A stretch of 64,000 nt of DNA from Branchiostoma floridae (lineage: Eukaryota; Chordata; Leptocardii; Amphioxiformes; Branchiostomatidae): assembly GCF_000003815.2 (NCBI RefSeq), contig NC_049991.1:6359372-6423371 (forward strand), in the 5' to 3' direction. The notes under the pieces are model-generated. The model was not told the DNA's origin and made no database searches. It saw nothing but the letters and a program-made list of their open reading frames with translations. Both the position numbers and the translations under genes were made by a program. This document shows, in pieces, positions 1-11,729 of this stretch (within the stretch, counting starts at the first letter, position 1; every line of letters begins with the position of its first letter).

Positions 1-41
1 GATTGCAATTTCATACAGTATATACGCTAGTTATCGAAAAG

Positions 42-290
42 AGTAGGGGTCCTTCCCGGTGTGAGTGATTCAACCCTATAGTCCTATATGGCCGCACCTG
101 GGGCAATTACTGTCAAATTGAGGTCACATGAGTGGCACCGAATGGCAGCTCACTCCAGACACTTGCGACAGTCGTATTTAAGTCACCTGAATGCCACCAA
201 ATGGCCGCTCGCTCCAGACACTTGCGATATAGCCCCCACCTATTGTAAGCTCCTTGCAATTCAACCCCTTGATGTGAAGAGATAGTAGTC
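42..290 (+). repeat. Interspersed repeat copy (family shared with 10501-10645)
   Basis: The stretch from TAGGGGTCCTTCCCGGTGTG through GGGGCAATTACTGTC and the CTCCAGACACTTGCGA motif recurs at 10501-10645 on the opposite strand, at roughly 85 percent identity by eye. The CTCCAGACACTTGCGA segment occurs twice here (about 151 and 211). No coding potential is convincing. The element is cut by the window start or by the dynein gene, and its class is unknown. Confidence 0.55.
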
Positions 291-378
291 TGCCCACCTA
301 TAATACCAATACCAATGATACCACTATTTTATTCTTACAAGAAAAGTTAGATTAGATGTATCTTTCTTCCTATGACAG

Positions 379-3300
379 GTGATGAAGAAGTACCCAGTGG
401 TTTATAACGAGTCCATGAACACCGTACTGCGTCAGGAGCTGATCCGGTTCAACCGGCTCACCAGCGTGGTCCGGTCCAGTCTACAGAACCTGCAGAAAGC
501 CATCAAGGTAAGTGTCTTACGTTAGTGTCTTACGTTAGTGTCTCACACTGGTTCAACCGGCTCACCAGCGTGGTCCGGTCTAGTCTACAGAACCTGCAGA
601 AAGCCATCAAGGTTAGTTTTGTGTCTTAACCTGATTTTTGATTGAAAATTCTAAAAAAATTCACCATCAAAATATATGTTTCAGGAATCCGGCTTGTAGT
701 TATGAAGACTGGAAATTGGTGTAAATGAGTACTAGATACATTTTTTGAAAATTTTGCAGATGAAAAGTCTGAGAAAACCAGATTCGATTTCACTCCTAAT
801 ATACTGTTTTATCACATGGAAAATGCACTGTATGATACTTGTAATATCAAACACTTTTCCTTCTCTTTTATTTCTTGATCAGGCATTGATAGTACAGTGC
901 TGCTTTTGATACTTGCATAACTGAGTGCTATAATAATAATTTTCATTGTACTATGCCAGGCATGGTAATGAAATTGTATGTAGAAAATGCTTTTGTACAC
1001 AGATTATCCCTTTGCTGCTTACCAGTATGTTGAACTTGCACTTGTTCCCATGGTCTGGTGGTCATGTGACTAACATGTTGTGCTCTTGTACCCAGGGTCT
1101 GGTGGTGATGTCGTCTGACCTTGAGGAGGTGTTCAGCAGCATGTTGGTGGGTAGAGTTCCGGGGGTGTGGGCTGCCAAGTCTTACCCATCACTCAAACCG
1201 CTGGGCAGCTACGTCAATGATCTTATACAAAGGTAGGCCTTTTAGTTAGTTTCAGCTTGCTACACTTGGCCGTTTATTCAATGTTTAAAGGAACCGGCCA
1301 TGATCAATTATTTGGCACGTATACACCTCAGGGCAGGTCATTAACCCTTAATCATTTTAGGAACATAATAGAAATGCATGTCAGAGAGTGCACTTTAGGG
1401 GGGGGGGGGTGCAAGAAGAAAGCCCAGTGCAAAAATGTCAAGATTTTAAGTGCTCAGCCAAAGTTTATAGTATAAGACATTAACTTACTGATAAATTTAG
1501 CTTGCTACAAGATTTGTTAGAGTTCGCTTGTCGAAAAAGGTTGCTTTGTAATTTGTCCCAAAACAACTTCTGGAAAAGCTCTGACTACAATTCTTGTACA
1601 ACAACATGCTTTTAGATTCCATGCGTGCATGAAATATAGCAGCCAAGTGATTTAAATTGCACCATATAACTGAGCTGAAATGTTGTTTTTATTGCCGCAG
1701 GTTGACGTTCTTGAACGACTGGATTGACAACGGTGCCCCGCCCGTGTTCTGGCTGTCAGGGTTCTACTTCACCCAGTCGTTCCTCACAGGTACGTTCCAC
1801 GACAACGCACGCATTACGGCGCGGGATTATAGCATTTGACCCGTGTATCCCCAGGTTGTGCAATCAAATCAAACCCAGAGTGCTGACATTACGACGCATT
1901 CACCAGTGCTTTTTACGTTGCACTCGCAATACATGTTTTGCATTCTGCGTGCATCATCGGCTTTGGATTGGCTTGAAGTATGGCCGGCGCACTGGCCAAT
2001 TGTGCAGAAATCCCATTGCTAATGCATGCTGTATGCTTTCACAATGTATTACACTGATGGTGTAAGTCAAATTTGGTACTGTGTGCAGAATAATGCATTA
2101 AGTTTTACTCAGATTTAAAGTCTACTAAAGGTTCCATGATTTTATAGTCTTTTTGAGGTCATAGGGGCAGTAGACGCCTTCACTCAGCCCAATCTATTTC
2201 TACATCATGCACCTTTTTACATGTACATTAAGTGTACCTCCCCAACCAAAGTCAGCTGCTCATTTACACCTGGGTGGAGTGAGGAAAGCTTTACAAAGTG
2301 ACTTTCCCAAGAACACGTGTCAACATCTAACCAGGAATGCTGGGAATCGAACCCAGTTCCACTCGACCAAAGCCTGCTCACCGAGCTATATACATTTGTA
2401 TGGGGTACCTGAGATGAGGATTAGCACAACGTGAAGTTGCTCAATATACGTTGATCCTCATGAATGTGCGATTGCTAAAAAAACGTGACACATATCCTAC
2501 AGTTGCTCATATATAACTGGCTCACCTAGCCACAATGTTATGACAAACTGATTAAAAACTTTTACAATAAACATCATTCTATAATTTCACTTTTGTCTCC
2601 AGGCGTGTCACAGAACTATGCAAGGAAGTACACCATCCCCATTGACCAGTTGGGCTTTGAGTTCGAGGTCACCAAATCCGAGAGCGACATGGACTCCAAA
2701 CCTGAAGATGGTGCTTACATCAAGGTCAGGGTCATTTAACATCCTCTTTCCTGACCGGTTTTTCTTTTTCAACTGTGTTTTCTGAAAACAAAATAATGAC
2801 CCAATGACTTAGTCTGTTCATTCATTGTAATTGATGACAGCTTGTGTAGCAACAGTTGGACATTATGTTGTATGTTAATGGCAAAATCAAATTTGCAGGC
2901 ATTATTAGTAGTACTTAGTAGTAGGTAGTGGAAGTAATGATAGAAGTTATTCTGACTGAGTTAAGATATTAATCTTAAAAGATTTCAATAAATTAAAAGG
3001 AGTACCCTTCACTGTATGTTACTTTAGATCAATTTTGCTTGACTTGAAATGGGGGACTTCTTATTCCTTATACATACACATCAAGATCAAGATCTCAGTC
3101 TAAAGAAACTCTAAACTGGATGTCTTGATCTAACATAGAATTGGCAATTCTTCCAGATATCAATATGTACTCTGACATATGATGATATACATCTACAGTC
3201 ACAAAGTGTTTGCTTTGCATACTGTAAGTTAACTTCAATCCGTGGCCAAATCATACCAAAGACTCTCAACAATTTTTGAAAAGAGTCTGTTTAAGTTAAA

Positions 3301-4406
3301 CACACACCATTTTATCAGTAGACTATCCCCTGCTGTAATGATTGCACAAAGTTGTGTGGCTCATGCAGGGCTACAGGAAACGAGACTCAGGCGCCACCAT
3401 TGGATACAGGAAGCACTTTGAGTGACAGTCACTTAAAGAAGCATGTCTTCTTCATTCTCACTCTAAATCTAAATGCTGTGTATTTGCAGGGGTTGTTCAT
3501 GGAAGGCGCCCGCTGGGACCGAGAGACGATGGTGATTGGCGAGTCCTACCCGAAGATCTTATTCGACACCGTGCCGGTGGTATCCTTTTTGCGCCATGTC
3601 AAATTGAGCATTTCTCATATTGCCATTTTATGAGTCAGAAACACCTCTGGGGTGACCCTTTCACCACTTACAAAAGTTACCTATTTCAAACACAAAGGAA
3701 TGAAATGCAATTTAACATTGTGGGCTTTGAAATTCAGGTGGCCTTAGATACTTGAGTATGACTTTTATCCTTAAGTATATGTACCAAAACTTATAAATCA
3801 AAGCAGCTTTAGATAATGCCATCAAGCAGGTATAGTAATGAAGTAGTATCCCAGGTGAAAAGTCATCCAGAGTTGCAGTTTGACTGGGACATTTTGTAGT
3901 TTGACTGGACATACAGCCACACAAATATAACTACTTTATATGCAGCTTTGTTCAGTACAAAAAATAACCTCTGCCCTTTTGACTGTAAAAGTGTTTTGAA
4001 GTTATTGTTTTAGCAATAATTGAATAATTGGCATTACCAACTACTGCATTGCATGGAGAGTTTATTTGATAGTCCATCCCCTCTATCTACACATTGCCAG
4101 AAGTCACCATGCATATACAATGTATGACGTACTGGTTTCCCAAGAGTAGACTGGTGTTTGTGTTTGCACTGTTCAGTGCCTTAACTCCGAGTCCCACAGA
4201 TCTGGCTACAGCCCGGTGAAACTAAGAAGTTCAAGAAGAAGAGCAGCTACACCTGTCCTGTGTACAAGACCAGCGCAAGGCGCGGCACACTGTCCACCAC
4301 CGGTCACTCCACAAACTTCGTGCTCTACATGGAGATCCCGTCTGACCGGCCGCAGAGCCACTGGATCAACCGAGGAGTAGCCATGCTCTGTCAGCTGGAT
4401 GACTAG
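379..4406 (+). CDS. Axonemal dynein heavy chain, C-terminal six exons (partial)
   Basis: Six exons join in frame: 379-507, 1096-1232, 1701-1789, 2603-2724, 3490-3579 and 4200-4406 (stop TAG). Together they encode the last 257 residues. All introns are GT-AG. The product is the C-terminal region of an inner-arm axonemal dynein heavy chain, an ATP-driven microtubule motor of cilia and flagella. Diagnostic stretches are [47 protein letters not shown] and the end [14 protein letters not shown], which is typical of the DNAH3/DNAH7/DNAH12 group. Which paralogue it is cannot be settled here. The motor AAA+ ring lies upstream, outside the window. A polyadenylation signal ATTAAA sits at 4508-4513, about 100 bases after the stop. 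Intron 1 begins with a duplicate of the exon end (see repeat at 550). Confidence 0.93.
446..613 (+). repeat. Tandem duplication of a dynein exon 3' end and its splice donor
   Basis: Bases 446-509 (last 62 bases of the exon plus GT) are repeated at 550-613 with one mismatch in the exon part (tccagt to tctagt). A short doubled GTGTCTTACGTTA spacer lies between. The second copy ends in its own donor-like AAGGTTAGT. Using the second donor would read through an in-frame TAG in the spacer (after AAG GTA AGT GTC TTA CGT), so the first donor is the coding one. Confidence 0.85.
2150..2410 (-). mobile_element. tRNA-derived SINE-like repeat in dynein intron 3
   Basis: Read on the minus strand, the head has a Pol III A-box-like TAGCTCGGTGAGCAGGC and a B-box-like GGGTTCGATTCCC. 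A non-tRNA body with TCTTGGGAAAGTCACTTTG and CTCACTCCACCCAGGTG follows. It does not fold into a full tRNA cloverleaf that I can support, so it is called a SINE and not a tRNA gene. Confidence 0.6.
3316..3400 (+). mobile_element. SINE-tail fragment in dynein intron 5
   Basis: The segment ending in CCTGCTGTAATGATTGCACA plus AAGTTGTGTGGC matches, in opposite orientation, the body of the SINE-like repeat near 31700-31760 (CCCCTGCTGTAGTGATTGCG on its minus strand). The head with the promoter boxes is absent, so this is a truncated copy. Confidence 0.5.
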
Positions 4407-4513
4407 ATACGCGACAGCGCACCGTACGGACTAGAATCAGTTATCGTCCATTTGTATATACGTTGGAGTCAAATTTTGCCTTTGTTTATGTTTGTATATG
4501 TGTGAGAATTAAA

Positions 4514-6197
4514 GCTGCCATGAAAACGAATATTGTGACAACCAACTGATATGTGAAATTATTTGAACACACATCAACAACATTGTAGATGCAACATCTT
4601 TAAGTTGCCTTTAAGTTTATTTGTGTATATGGGAATATCTTGGTCCTGGGTTTGAAATTTGCTTGTAGAAAATGATTTTTCGTCAGTGTACGTGGATGAA
4701 ATGTAATTTGGATTGAATTTGTTGTTGAGTATTTGCGAGTCCTGTTGCCATATAGATTTATACAGGGTTTCAATGAAGAGTAAAGATTTTTCATGAGTGT
4801 AAATGTGACCTACTGAACATGTTATTGTACCCACCCACTATACTACTCGTTCTGTCTGTCTCTCTAATTGTTTTATCAATACAAGAGTGAGTTGCTTTGG
4901 AGATTTTAATGATAAGCTTGTGTATGTATATAAATGGGAACTTTGAATTGCAGTGTATTCATTGTACAGTTACAAACATTTCACAGATTTTAGACATTTT
5001 CAATCTCAATATAAGCAGTGATACAACTTTTACCAAGAGCACAATTTTGCAGTGCACCTCAGATATGATCACTTACACAATGTACATGTAGGTACTGGAC
5101 AATAATAACGGTGGAAAAAAACTTGGTGTGATTTTTCAAATTTAAAACCTGCCTTTCTTCTCTTTATAGAATTGATCAAGGTTCTTTCAAATTGACAATG
5201 TATTAAATATGGTAATAAACTTTCTCATGTTATCTTTAGACCCCTAAAGCCATACAACAAACCTAGAGGTGGACCATAAATTTACCTGTTTTCCATGGTT
5301 TCAAAGAAAGCATGTAAATATAGAAAACATGTATTTTAAGTGTCCACCTCTTGCTGCTAGACCACTATGTAGACTGTACCCTTGTTGCACAAAGTCATCA
5401 TTGACTTTTTATAGACTCATATAATGTTTCTATAAAGATCTAACTTTTTTTCTAGAATGTGTTCAGACTTTAATGTTCTATGCATTCAACCTGTAATATT
5501 TCTTAAGTAACGACCACTGCTGTAAATTTTACAATCTTATACAAAATGTATGTAGAATTCTATATCTATTATATAATCGCACATGGACTATATATTTCTA
5601 AACTGTATAATAGGATGATATGCATTCCGTCCGTGTCTTTTCGAATTTTAGATGTGGATGCTTCCGTCAATTTTTATCTGTAAATGATTCATGAGGAACC
5701 CTTAGCTGTGTAGTTAACGATTTGTCGGCTTGTCTGTGATGTTTAATATCGCACCACTCAATCGCTGGTTGCACAATTTGAAGTGTTTTGACATTTCCTG
5801 GTTTACATAACTTGGCATACTTGTCTCGAGAGAAGGAAGTACTTAATACCAGAATATGCTTCTGTGTTTTATTACATTTTTGATTTTGTCTGCACATTCT
5901 GAATTTTTCTGCCATGTAAAATAATTTGTATTTTTGTGTGTGCTATGAGGTTTTTAAAATGTGAACCTTCATTTGTTTTGGGAACGACATATTAAAGAGT
6001 GTTGGACTGGTTAAGACCTGTGTTTGGACCACTATAATTGTGTGTTGATGTATTTTATTACCTCCGTAAAGACAGAGGTATTGTGCTCCGTCGGTGTGTA
6101 TGTTTGTCTTTGTGTGTGTCCGCAGTTGTTTTACAGAGTTGCAGCCTTCCAGAATGTGTGAGGCCGAAGTGGTGTAACAGGGTACTTGAATGACTAA
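4514..6197. other. Gene-free AT-rich interval after the dynein gene
   Basis: No supported gene. The sequence is AT-rich with many short frames that lack splice or homology support. At about 6053-6160 there is a CCTCCGTAAAGACAGAGG segment followed by a TTTGTCTTTGTGTGTGTCCG stretch; a related TTTGTGTTTCCGG segment lies near 31340-31430, so an old interspersed repeat is likely. Confidence 0.4.
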
Positions 6198-6612
6198 ACT
6201 CCAAGTAGATTCCCAGTGGCATTAGCCTGGGTACCATTCGGAAAGTAGTTCGCTCCGGTGTTCATTTTATACTATATACAGTCGCTTCTAGCTCTGACGT
6301 TCATTATACAATATATATATTCAGTCGCTCCTCTGCTGTTCCGTGTAGCAGAAGCAAACTACTATCCGGATGGTACCCAGACTGTTAGTGGCATAAGATC
6401 AAAGCTCGCCAAGGTGTGTAGCCGGCCAGATGAGGTCAGCCACCTTCCCTACGGTGCCATAAGATGATATCAAAGCTGACCAAGGAGTATAGCCGGCCAC
6501 AGTGAGTCAGACGGGCACCGGAGGCGGTAGGTGGCGGAAATCCTCTGGCCGGCTATACTCCATGGCCAGCTTTGATACTATCTTATGCCACCGGGAATGT
6601 GCTTGGAGATTA
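6198..6612. mobile_element. MITE family A copy, interrupted
   Basis: Ends are inverted: CTCCAAGTAGATTCCCAGTG at 6199 and the complement of GGGAATGTGCTTGGAGATT ending at 6612. Internally it has the family hallmarks GCATAAGATAGTATCAAAGC and GGAGTATAGCCGGCCA in both orientations. It is split by a second element at 6223-6386. Other copies of this family lie at 6691, 14201, 22638, 28490, 36010 and 50880. Confidence 0.75.
6223..6386. mobile_element. 164-bp hAT-like MITE with 8-bp target duplication
   Basis: The terminal regions are inverted (AGCCTGGGTACCATTCGGA against the complement of TCCGGATGGTACCCAGACT). The octamer AGTGGCAT flanks both sides (6215-6222 and 6387-6394). That octamer is part of the family A end it landed in, so this insertion is the younger of the two. 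An 8-bp target duplication is typical of hAT transposons. Confidence 0.75.
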
Positions 6613-6690
6613 AAGAATTACAAATCTATGGTTTGGCTTTGGTCCAATGTTGTAGGCAGGAAGGATGACACATGGCTACACCCACACATA

Positions 6691-6853
6691 ATCTCCAAGC
6701 AGATCCTACGGTAGTATAAGTATCAAAACCTGGCAGAGGATTGAAGCCATGGCAGCCTTGAAGTGGGTATCGTGTCTGACTCCTTTTGGCCGGCTATACT
6801 CCCTGGCCAGCTTTGATACTATCTTATGGCACCGTAGGATCTTCAAAGAGATT
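6691..6853. mobile_element. MITE family A copy
   Basis: Starts ATCTCCAAGCAGATCCTACG and ends with the inverted counterpart GCACCGTAGGATCTTCAAAG. The core carries GTATCAAAACCTGGCAGAGG and the complementary CCTGGCCAGCTTTGATACTA. About 163 bp, no coding capacity. Confidence 0.75.
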
Positions 6854-6859
6854 ACCCAC

Positions 6860-7145
6860 ACACAGTCACTTCAGGGCGTTACCCTACGTGGGACACCCTG
6901 CGAGTATTGGGTTAATTTTGGGGCTTAGCCGGACCCCTGGATTATTTTAACCTCGGGAGTTAAAATCAACTTGGGGCCCGGCAACAAATGGACTCCTTAA
7001 GCTAATGGTGAGAAGACCGAGAGGTACCCCAGCCTGCGATATCCGACAGTCAACCGGGCGAAATGGCTTCGGAGCCCGACCGGGGCTACTATGTACATTC
7101 CTTACGGGCACCGGTGCAAACGGGGCCGTAGAATAAACAACGATT
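6860..7145. other. GC-rich unexplained block with AATAAA at its end
   Basis: This 280-bp stretch (GTTACCCTACGTGGGACACC through GGGGCCGTAGAATAAACAAC) is clearly richer in G and C than both neighbours and ends at a polyadenylation-type AATAAA. It may be the 3' end of a retroelement, but no reverse transcriptase, terminal repeat or poly(A) tail is visible. Confidence 0.35.
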
Positions 7146-7666
7146 GCTAGTGTTGTGAGTTGTTCGTTTTTGTGTCTTTTGATAAGTTTCTGCCGCTGTT
7201 TTCAGCTGCGTTTATTGCATGCTGCCAGATAGAAATTAAAATTCTGCAGTCACAGATAGACAATACTCGGTCGGAAAATCTGTTGAATAACAATGGACAA
7301 ACGTATCTTTATAGTTATGGTAAGTTAATTAGGAGTCAACTTTCATGATCATCCTTCATCAAAATGACTTTAAGAATTATTGATTTTTGGCTTATATCAT
7401 ATAAACAAATGCAACAGAAGTCTTTCATAAAATCTTACTATTGCTCCTGTACTTTCCAAATCTTTCTGGTCAATCCCTTAGACTATATTCCAAATAAAAA
7501 TAGGAAATATGACCCCCGCGACATATGGCGGTCCAGACACCTGATAGTGTTTCACAGAAATGGCGGTGTAGATTTTAACGTAGTAGAACACACACGGTAA
7601 TATGATGCCTCATTTTCCCTTGTCTTTAATGAGATCACAAATCATTAATTCGTCCCAAGTACCGTA

Positions 7667-8434
7667 GTACCATGTTGATTAGATAATATGGACGACATCA
7701 ACGCATGCATCAATTTTCGTCTGCTTCAAATTTTTTTTTTTTATTCAACATAAAAGCAGACAGGACAAAGTGACACTGCACTCAAGTTAAAAAACTTATT
7801 TTAACAGTGCCTCTTAACATACATTTGAATACATGAATAGATATAACAACATTAGAAACAATAATTGAACAAACTAATCGACTAACATCGTGTGTGCCCA
7901 AAACACCCTACCCACCCCATGTACAAAGTAGACAATTCAATGATGTATAAATGTAGTAAATTCTACACATGAAATGTAAGAGTAGGACTAAAAAAATTTG
8001 AAACAATAAAAAATGATTTGAAACCATACTGTAAATTGTACAAAGCAGAAGCAAACTTAGCTGCAGATTTTTTTTAAATTAAGGATGGCTGCTGAATGGC
8101 TACTGGTGTCTACTGATTTCTACTGATGTCTACTGAATGGCCACTGAATGGCTACTGATGTCTACTGGTGATGTCTACTGAATGGCTACTGAATGAATGG
8201 CTACTGATGTCTACTGAATGGCTACTGATGTCCAGAGTGAATTTCAAATACGAAGATGCGAAAGAGTAAAAAATGGAGAATACATTGTTCGGTATACCAT
8301 ACTCTTGTGTGTTTAATTATTACTTTGTTCAACCTTCCTGACCACTTTGATTTCATTAAGAACGTATCTTTTGTTAACTCGAGTTTTGGTGTTCCCATTG
8401 GATGTCACCCATATAATCAAATTAACATGGTCTT
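7667..8434. mobile_element. MITE family C, long copy
   Basis: Left end CCATGTTGATTAGATAATAT followed by GGACGACATC. The right end, GGATGTCACCCATATAATCA then AATTAACATGGTCTTA, is its inverted counterpart. The interior is AT-rich and holds the TGGCTACTGATGTCTACTGA minisatellite at 8095-8236. Related copies: 25572, 52231, 63259 and a single end at 24568. Confidence 0.7.
8095..8236 (+). repeat. Short tandem repeat TGGCTACTGATGTCTACTGA
   Basis: Degenerate head-to-tail units of roughly 10 to 30 bases built from GGCTACTGATG and TCTACTGAA, inside the long family C element. Confidence 0.8.
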
Positions 8435-8774
8435 ACCTCCTAGACATCCAGACCTTGAGACGACTACGTTTGCTTAAAGACGAATTTTCTGCGATATTCT
8501 TCAGAATTCATCATTGCATTAGAACTATCCCTGACCTAAATATATTAAGCCGTAGGGCGCCAACGTGATATTTCTTTTCTTAGTTGTCATTTGCATTGGT
8601 AATCCAACTTGCTATACTGAAAAGCATTTAGGATGTGCATTGGACACGTATGATGTTGGCTGGATTTTAAATCCCCCAAATGGAAAACACTTATATATAA
8701 GCTTGTTCTCAGAATACAGATACACTTGCAATTGAATAAATAGTAAGTATTACACTTATCTTCAAAAGCAATAT

Positions 8775-9545
8775 ATACATATATATAGAGAGAGAGAGAG
8801 GGAGAGAAAGATCTGTGTAGATATAGATGGATAAATAAACAGAGAGAGAAAGAACTACACAAATAGTAGATAGAAATATAGATAAACAGGGAGAGAAAGA
8901 AGTATATAGATAGATACACAGACAGAGAAAGAAGTATATAGATATAGATAAAAGAAACAGAGAGAAAGAAGTAGATAGATGCTACTATATGTTTAGAAGG
9001 ACATGATATACTGTAAATGAATTTAAGTTCGCTGGGATTTAAATTCGCGGTAGCGGGAAAAATGACTTTTCGCGGTAACACCATCGACTGCAGTCTAATG
9101 ACTTTTCGCGGTGGATTTAAGTTCGCGGTAAAGTGGTCGCCGCCAAAACCGCGAACATTAATCCACCGCGAACATTTCTGCATTTACAGTAGTTAAAATG
9201 AAGAAAAAACGGCCGAAATGGCCGAAGAGAAAGAAAGAGAGAGAGATTGGTGTAGATAGAACGTTAGATAGATAGAGAGAAAGAGAGAAGTATATAGATA
9301 GATATAGATAACGTTATAGGTGCTACTAAACTGTTATGTATAGGCCATGATATAGTTAAAATGGAGAAAAAACGATGAAATGGCCGAAGAGAAAGAAAGA
9401 GAGAGAGATTGGTGTATAGATACAGATACTGGTGTAGATGGATACTATTAGATAGATAGATAGATAGATAGATATAGCTAGAGAGAGGGCAAAGTATTTA
9501 GATATAGATAGATATAGACGTTTGTTATATACAGAAGGATAAGAT
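8775..9545 (+). repeat. GA/GATA-rich microsatellite region with duplicated module
   Basis: Long runs of GAGA, GATA and GAAA type. A module GCCGAAGAGAAAGAAAGAGA followed by GAGATTGGTGTA occurs near 9221 and again near 9381, with a degenerate third near 9575. Apparent protein frames here are simple-sequence artefacts. A family D element lies inside at 9009-9191. Confidence 0.85.
9009..9191. mobile_element. MITE family D (TACTGTAAATG ends)
   Basis: Begins TACTGTAAATGAATTTAAG and ends GCATTTACAGTA, an inverted pair. The interior alternates TTCGCGGT and ACCGCGAA motifs in both orientations. Other copies: 13964-14173, 26828-27042 and a decayed one at 51958-52165. Confidence 0.8.
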
Positions 9546-9599
9546 ATAGTGAAATGAAAAAAAAAACCGCTGAAATGGCCGAATTGAAGAGAAGACATT

Positions 9600-10500
9600 T
9601 ATCATGAGATAAAATTCATTACAAGGCGAAATTGACAGCAAATGAAGTTGAATGACCACGGCGTTGCATGTTCGTACCTTGTAAACACGGAAACCTATCT
9701 CACTAATGGACGCCTGAACCAGATTTCTAAACTAATGAAAAATTGAAAGCGATGTCCCAATAGCTAGAGCTCAGATACAACTGTGAAGCGCGTGTGTGTT
9801 TGCGAGAATTTGATTAGATTTGTGTGACCATTCAAAGGCTATTATAAATGTCTAGCCGTAGTAACTGCATGTACCATTGATGATCAGCGAAATAAACGAT
9901 TACAATGCTTGCATATAAATACGTTGACATATACATGTATTTTTTTTATGTACTACATATAGGTTACACAAATAATGCAAAAGACATCACTTAAGATGTA
10001 GAGACGGTAGACGTACAGACAGACACACACAGCACGCTTACACACGAATACACACATGTATGTACACAAACACAAACAAACAAACGAACGCGGCAGAGGA
10101 CAAAATACAACACTCGACTCTCTCAGAATGAAGCGATTTAAGAAGCTTCGATCACAAAGAAGCTTGACAAAGAAGTGTATGACGAACACGTAACGCACTT
10201 GTCCCTGCCCGCCCCGTGCCTTCCTGTAATGAGAGCCGGCGCCACTCGACCTTTTTCCCGCCGTGCGCATCACAGCAGAGCCTGGATGTCGCTTCTCAAC
10301 AGCAAGGCAAATTTGATGACCTTATTAAAATCACAGCAGGAAGAGGCATATACAACAAACATCCTATGCCACAGACAGGTCTTCTGTCTAGAGAGAGAAG
10401 TAACCTACAGAAAATGTGGAAAGATGAATATGATTTTTAACTCGGATTGGCTGACTACTCTCTCTTTGCAGCCAGGGGCTGAATTGCGAGGAGCTTTTAT
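9600..10500. other. Gene-free interval
   Basis: No supported gene. Short frames near 10175-10507 have no homology or splice support and read like intergenic sequence. A purine-poor CACA/AACAAA-rich stretch lies at 10020-10090. Confidence 0.4.
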
Positions 10501-10645
10501 AAGGTGAGGCTAAATCGCAAGGGTCTGGAGCGACTGCCATTCGGCGATAACTCAGGTGACCTCAATACGACAGTAATTGCCCCAGATGCGGCCATGAAAC
10601 TGTAGGTTTTTAACCACTCACACCAGAAAGGACCCCTATTCTTTT
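10501..10645 (-). repeat. Interspersed repeat copy (inverted partner of 42-290)
   Basis: The reverse complement reads ATAGGGGTCCTTTCTGGTGT, GGGGCAATTACTGTCGTATT and CGCTCCAGACCCTTGCGA, colinear with the copy at the window start. Confidence 0.55.
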
Positions 10646-10705
10646 CAACAAGTATGACGGATTCTTTAAGTTAATAAATTCGCTTCGTAGATGCTCCAGA
10701 AATAA

Positions 10706-10766
10706 CGATATAGAAGAACTTTATTGCCAGACAATTGTACATGATACAATGTATGGCAACAACTAT
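10706..10766 (-). mobile_element. 3' end of a non-LTR retrotransposon (minus strand)
   Basis: Reverse complement reads GTTGCCATACATTGTATCAT then GTACAATTGTCTGGCAATAA and AGTTCTTC. A colinear copy is on the plus strand at 24780-24836 (GTACAATTGTCGTGCAATAA then AGTTCTTCTTC). Such AATAAAGTTCTTC ends with short tail repeats suit CR1/L2-like elements, but the class is inferred. Confidence 0.5.
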
Positions 10767-10948
10767 TACACAAAGTACAAAATAGAGGTATAGCTTACAA
10801 CCTAGTTAGCATAACAATATTATGTAGTTTCGGTATTCTTTGTAATAGCAGTCCTTGATATATTTGCCTATTTTTGCATTATGACATCTAAAGATATACA
10901 CATCTGTTTGTACCATCGAGTTTCTTGTAGTTATGCTCACCACAAATA

Positions 10949-10951
<3 letters not shown>

Positions 10952-10982
<31 letters not shown>
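10952..10982 (+). repeat. (GA)n microsatellite
   Basis: About 15 uninterrupted GA dinucleotides. Confidence 0.95.
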
Positions 10983-10984
<2 letters not shown>

Positions 10985-11647
10985 GAAAATGCCAAAGTCA
11001 CTAACTCGAAAAGATCGTATACAAATGTCACACATATGTAACTCAAATATTGATAGTTCCTATGGCAAGACACTATCATAGGATCTGTTATTATTTGTGT
11101 TGCACATATGCATCTAAACAGATTCATTAATGAATAATGATAAAATATGGATAAATCATGCATATGCACATGAACGTTCGCAATGAAAAATTTCTGCACT
11201 CTTAAGTCATGTCTCCGGATCCGTTTTCCATACACATCCCAATCCATACTGAGAGTCCAACCGCATACGCAATTCCTTGGCAACTGCCTAGTAATTTTGG
11301 ATTAGGGCCCACTTCACGTCTTCGAGTATCAATTAAAACTCAGGATTGACTGGTGCACAAAGAGGCCTGTATGACACGCTGACATGACCTGAAAACTGCA
11401 GAAGATTATGTCAGGGACAGTTCATTTTAGATGTGCAAGGAGCACCCGGTGCCAGCAAAATTATGAATCCTTTTTTCTTGAAAGACCATTTCTACGGATC
11501 ATATTAAATGATTTTAGTGTATATAACTCTCTCACCTCATGACTTCTACACTTGTATGTATTTGTACGTACGTATGATCTGTTTTGAGTGTATGTTTATG
11601 TATCTGTCTATCAACTTGTACATACTGTGGGTGTTTTTATGAGCCCT

Positions 11648-11649
<2 letters not shown>

Positions 11650-11726
<77 letters not shown>

Positions 11727-11729
11727 CAC
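11650..11729 (+). repeat. (CA)n microsatellite
   Basis: Nearly uninterrupted CA dinucleotides for about 80 bases. The frame through it is an artefact. Confidence 0.95.

Noticed and set aside
2330-2405. Possible tRNA gene
   Set aside because: A and B box-like motifs are present, but I cannot support a full cloverleaf, and the SINE-type body continues past it.
8587-9183. 198-codon minus-strand frame
   Set aside because: It runs through GA/GATA microsatellites and a family D MITE. Composition (Ser/Tyr/Ile runs) is simple-sequence artefact.
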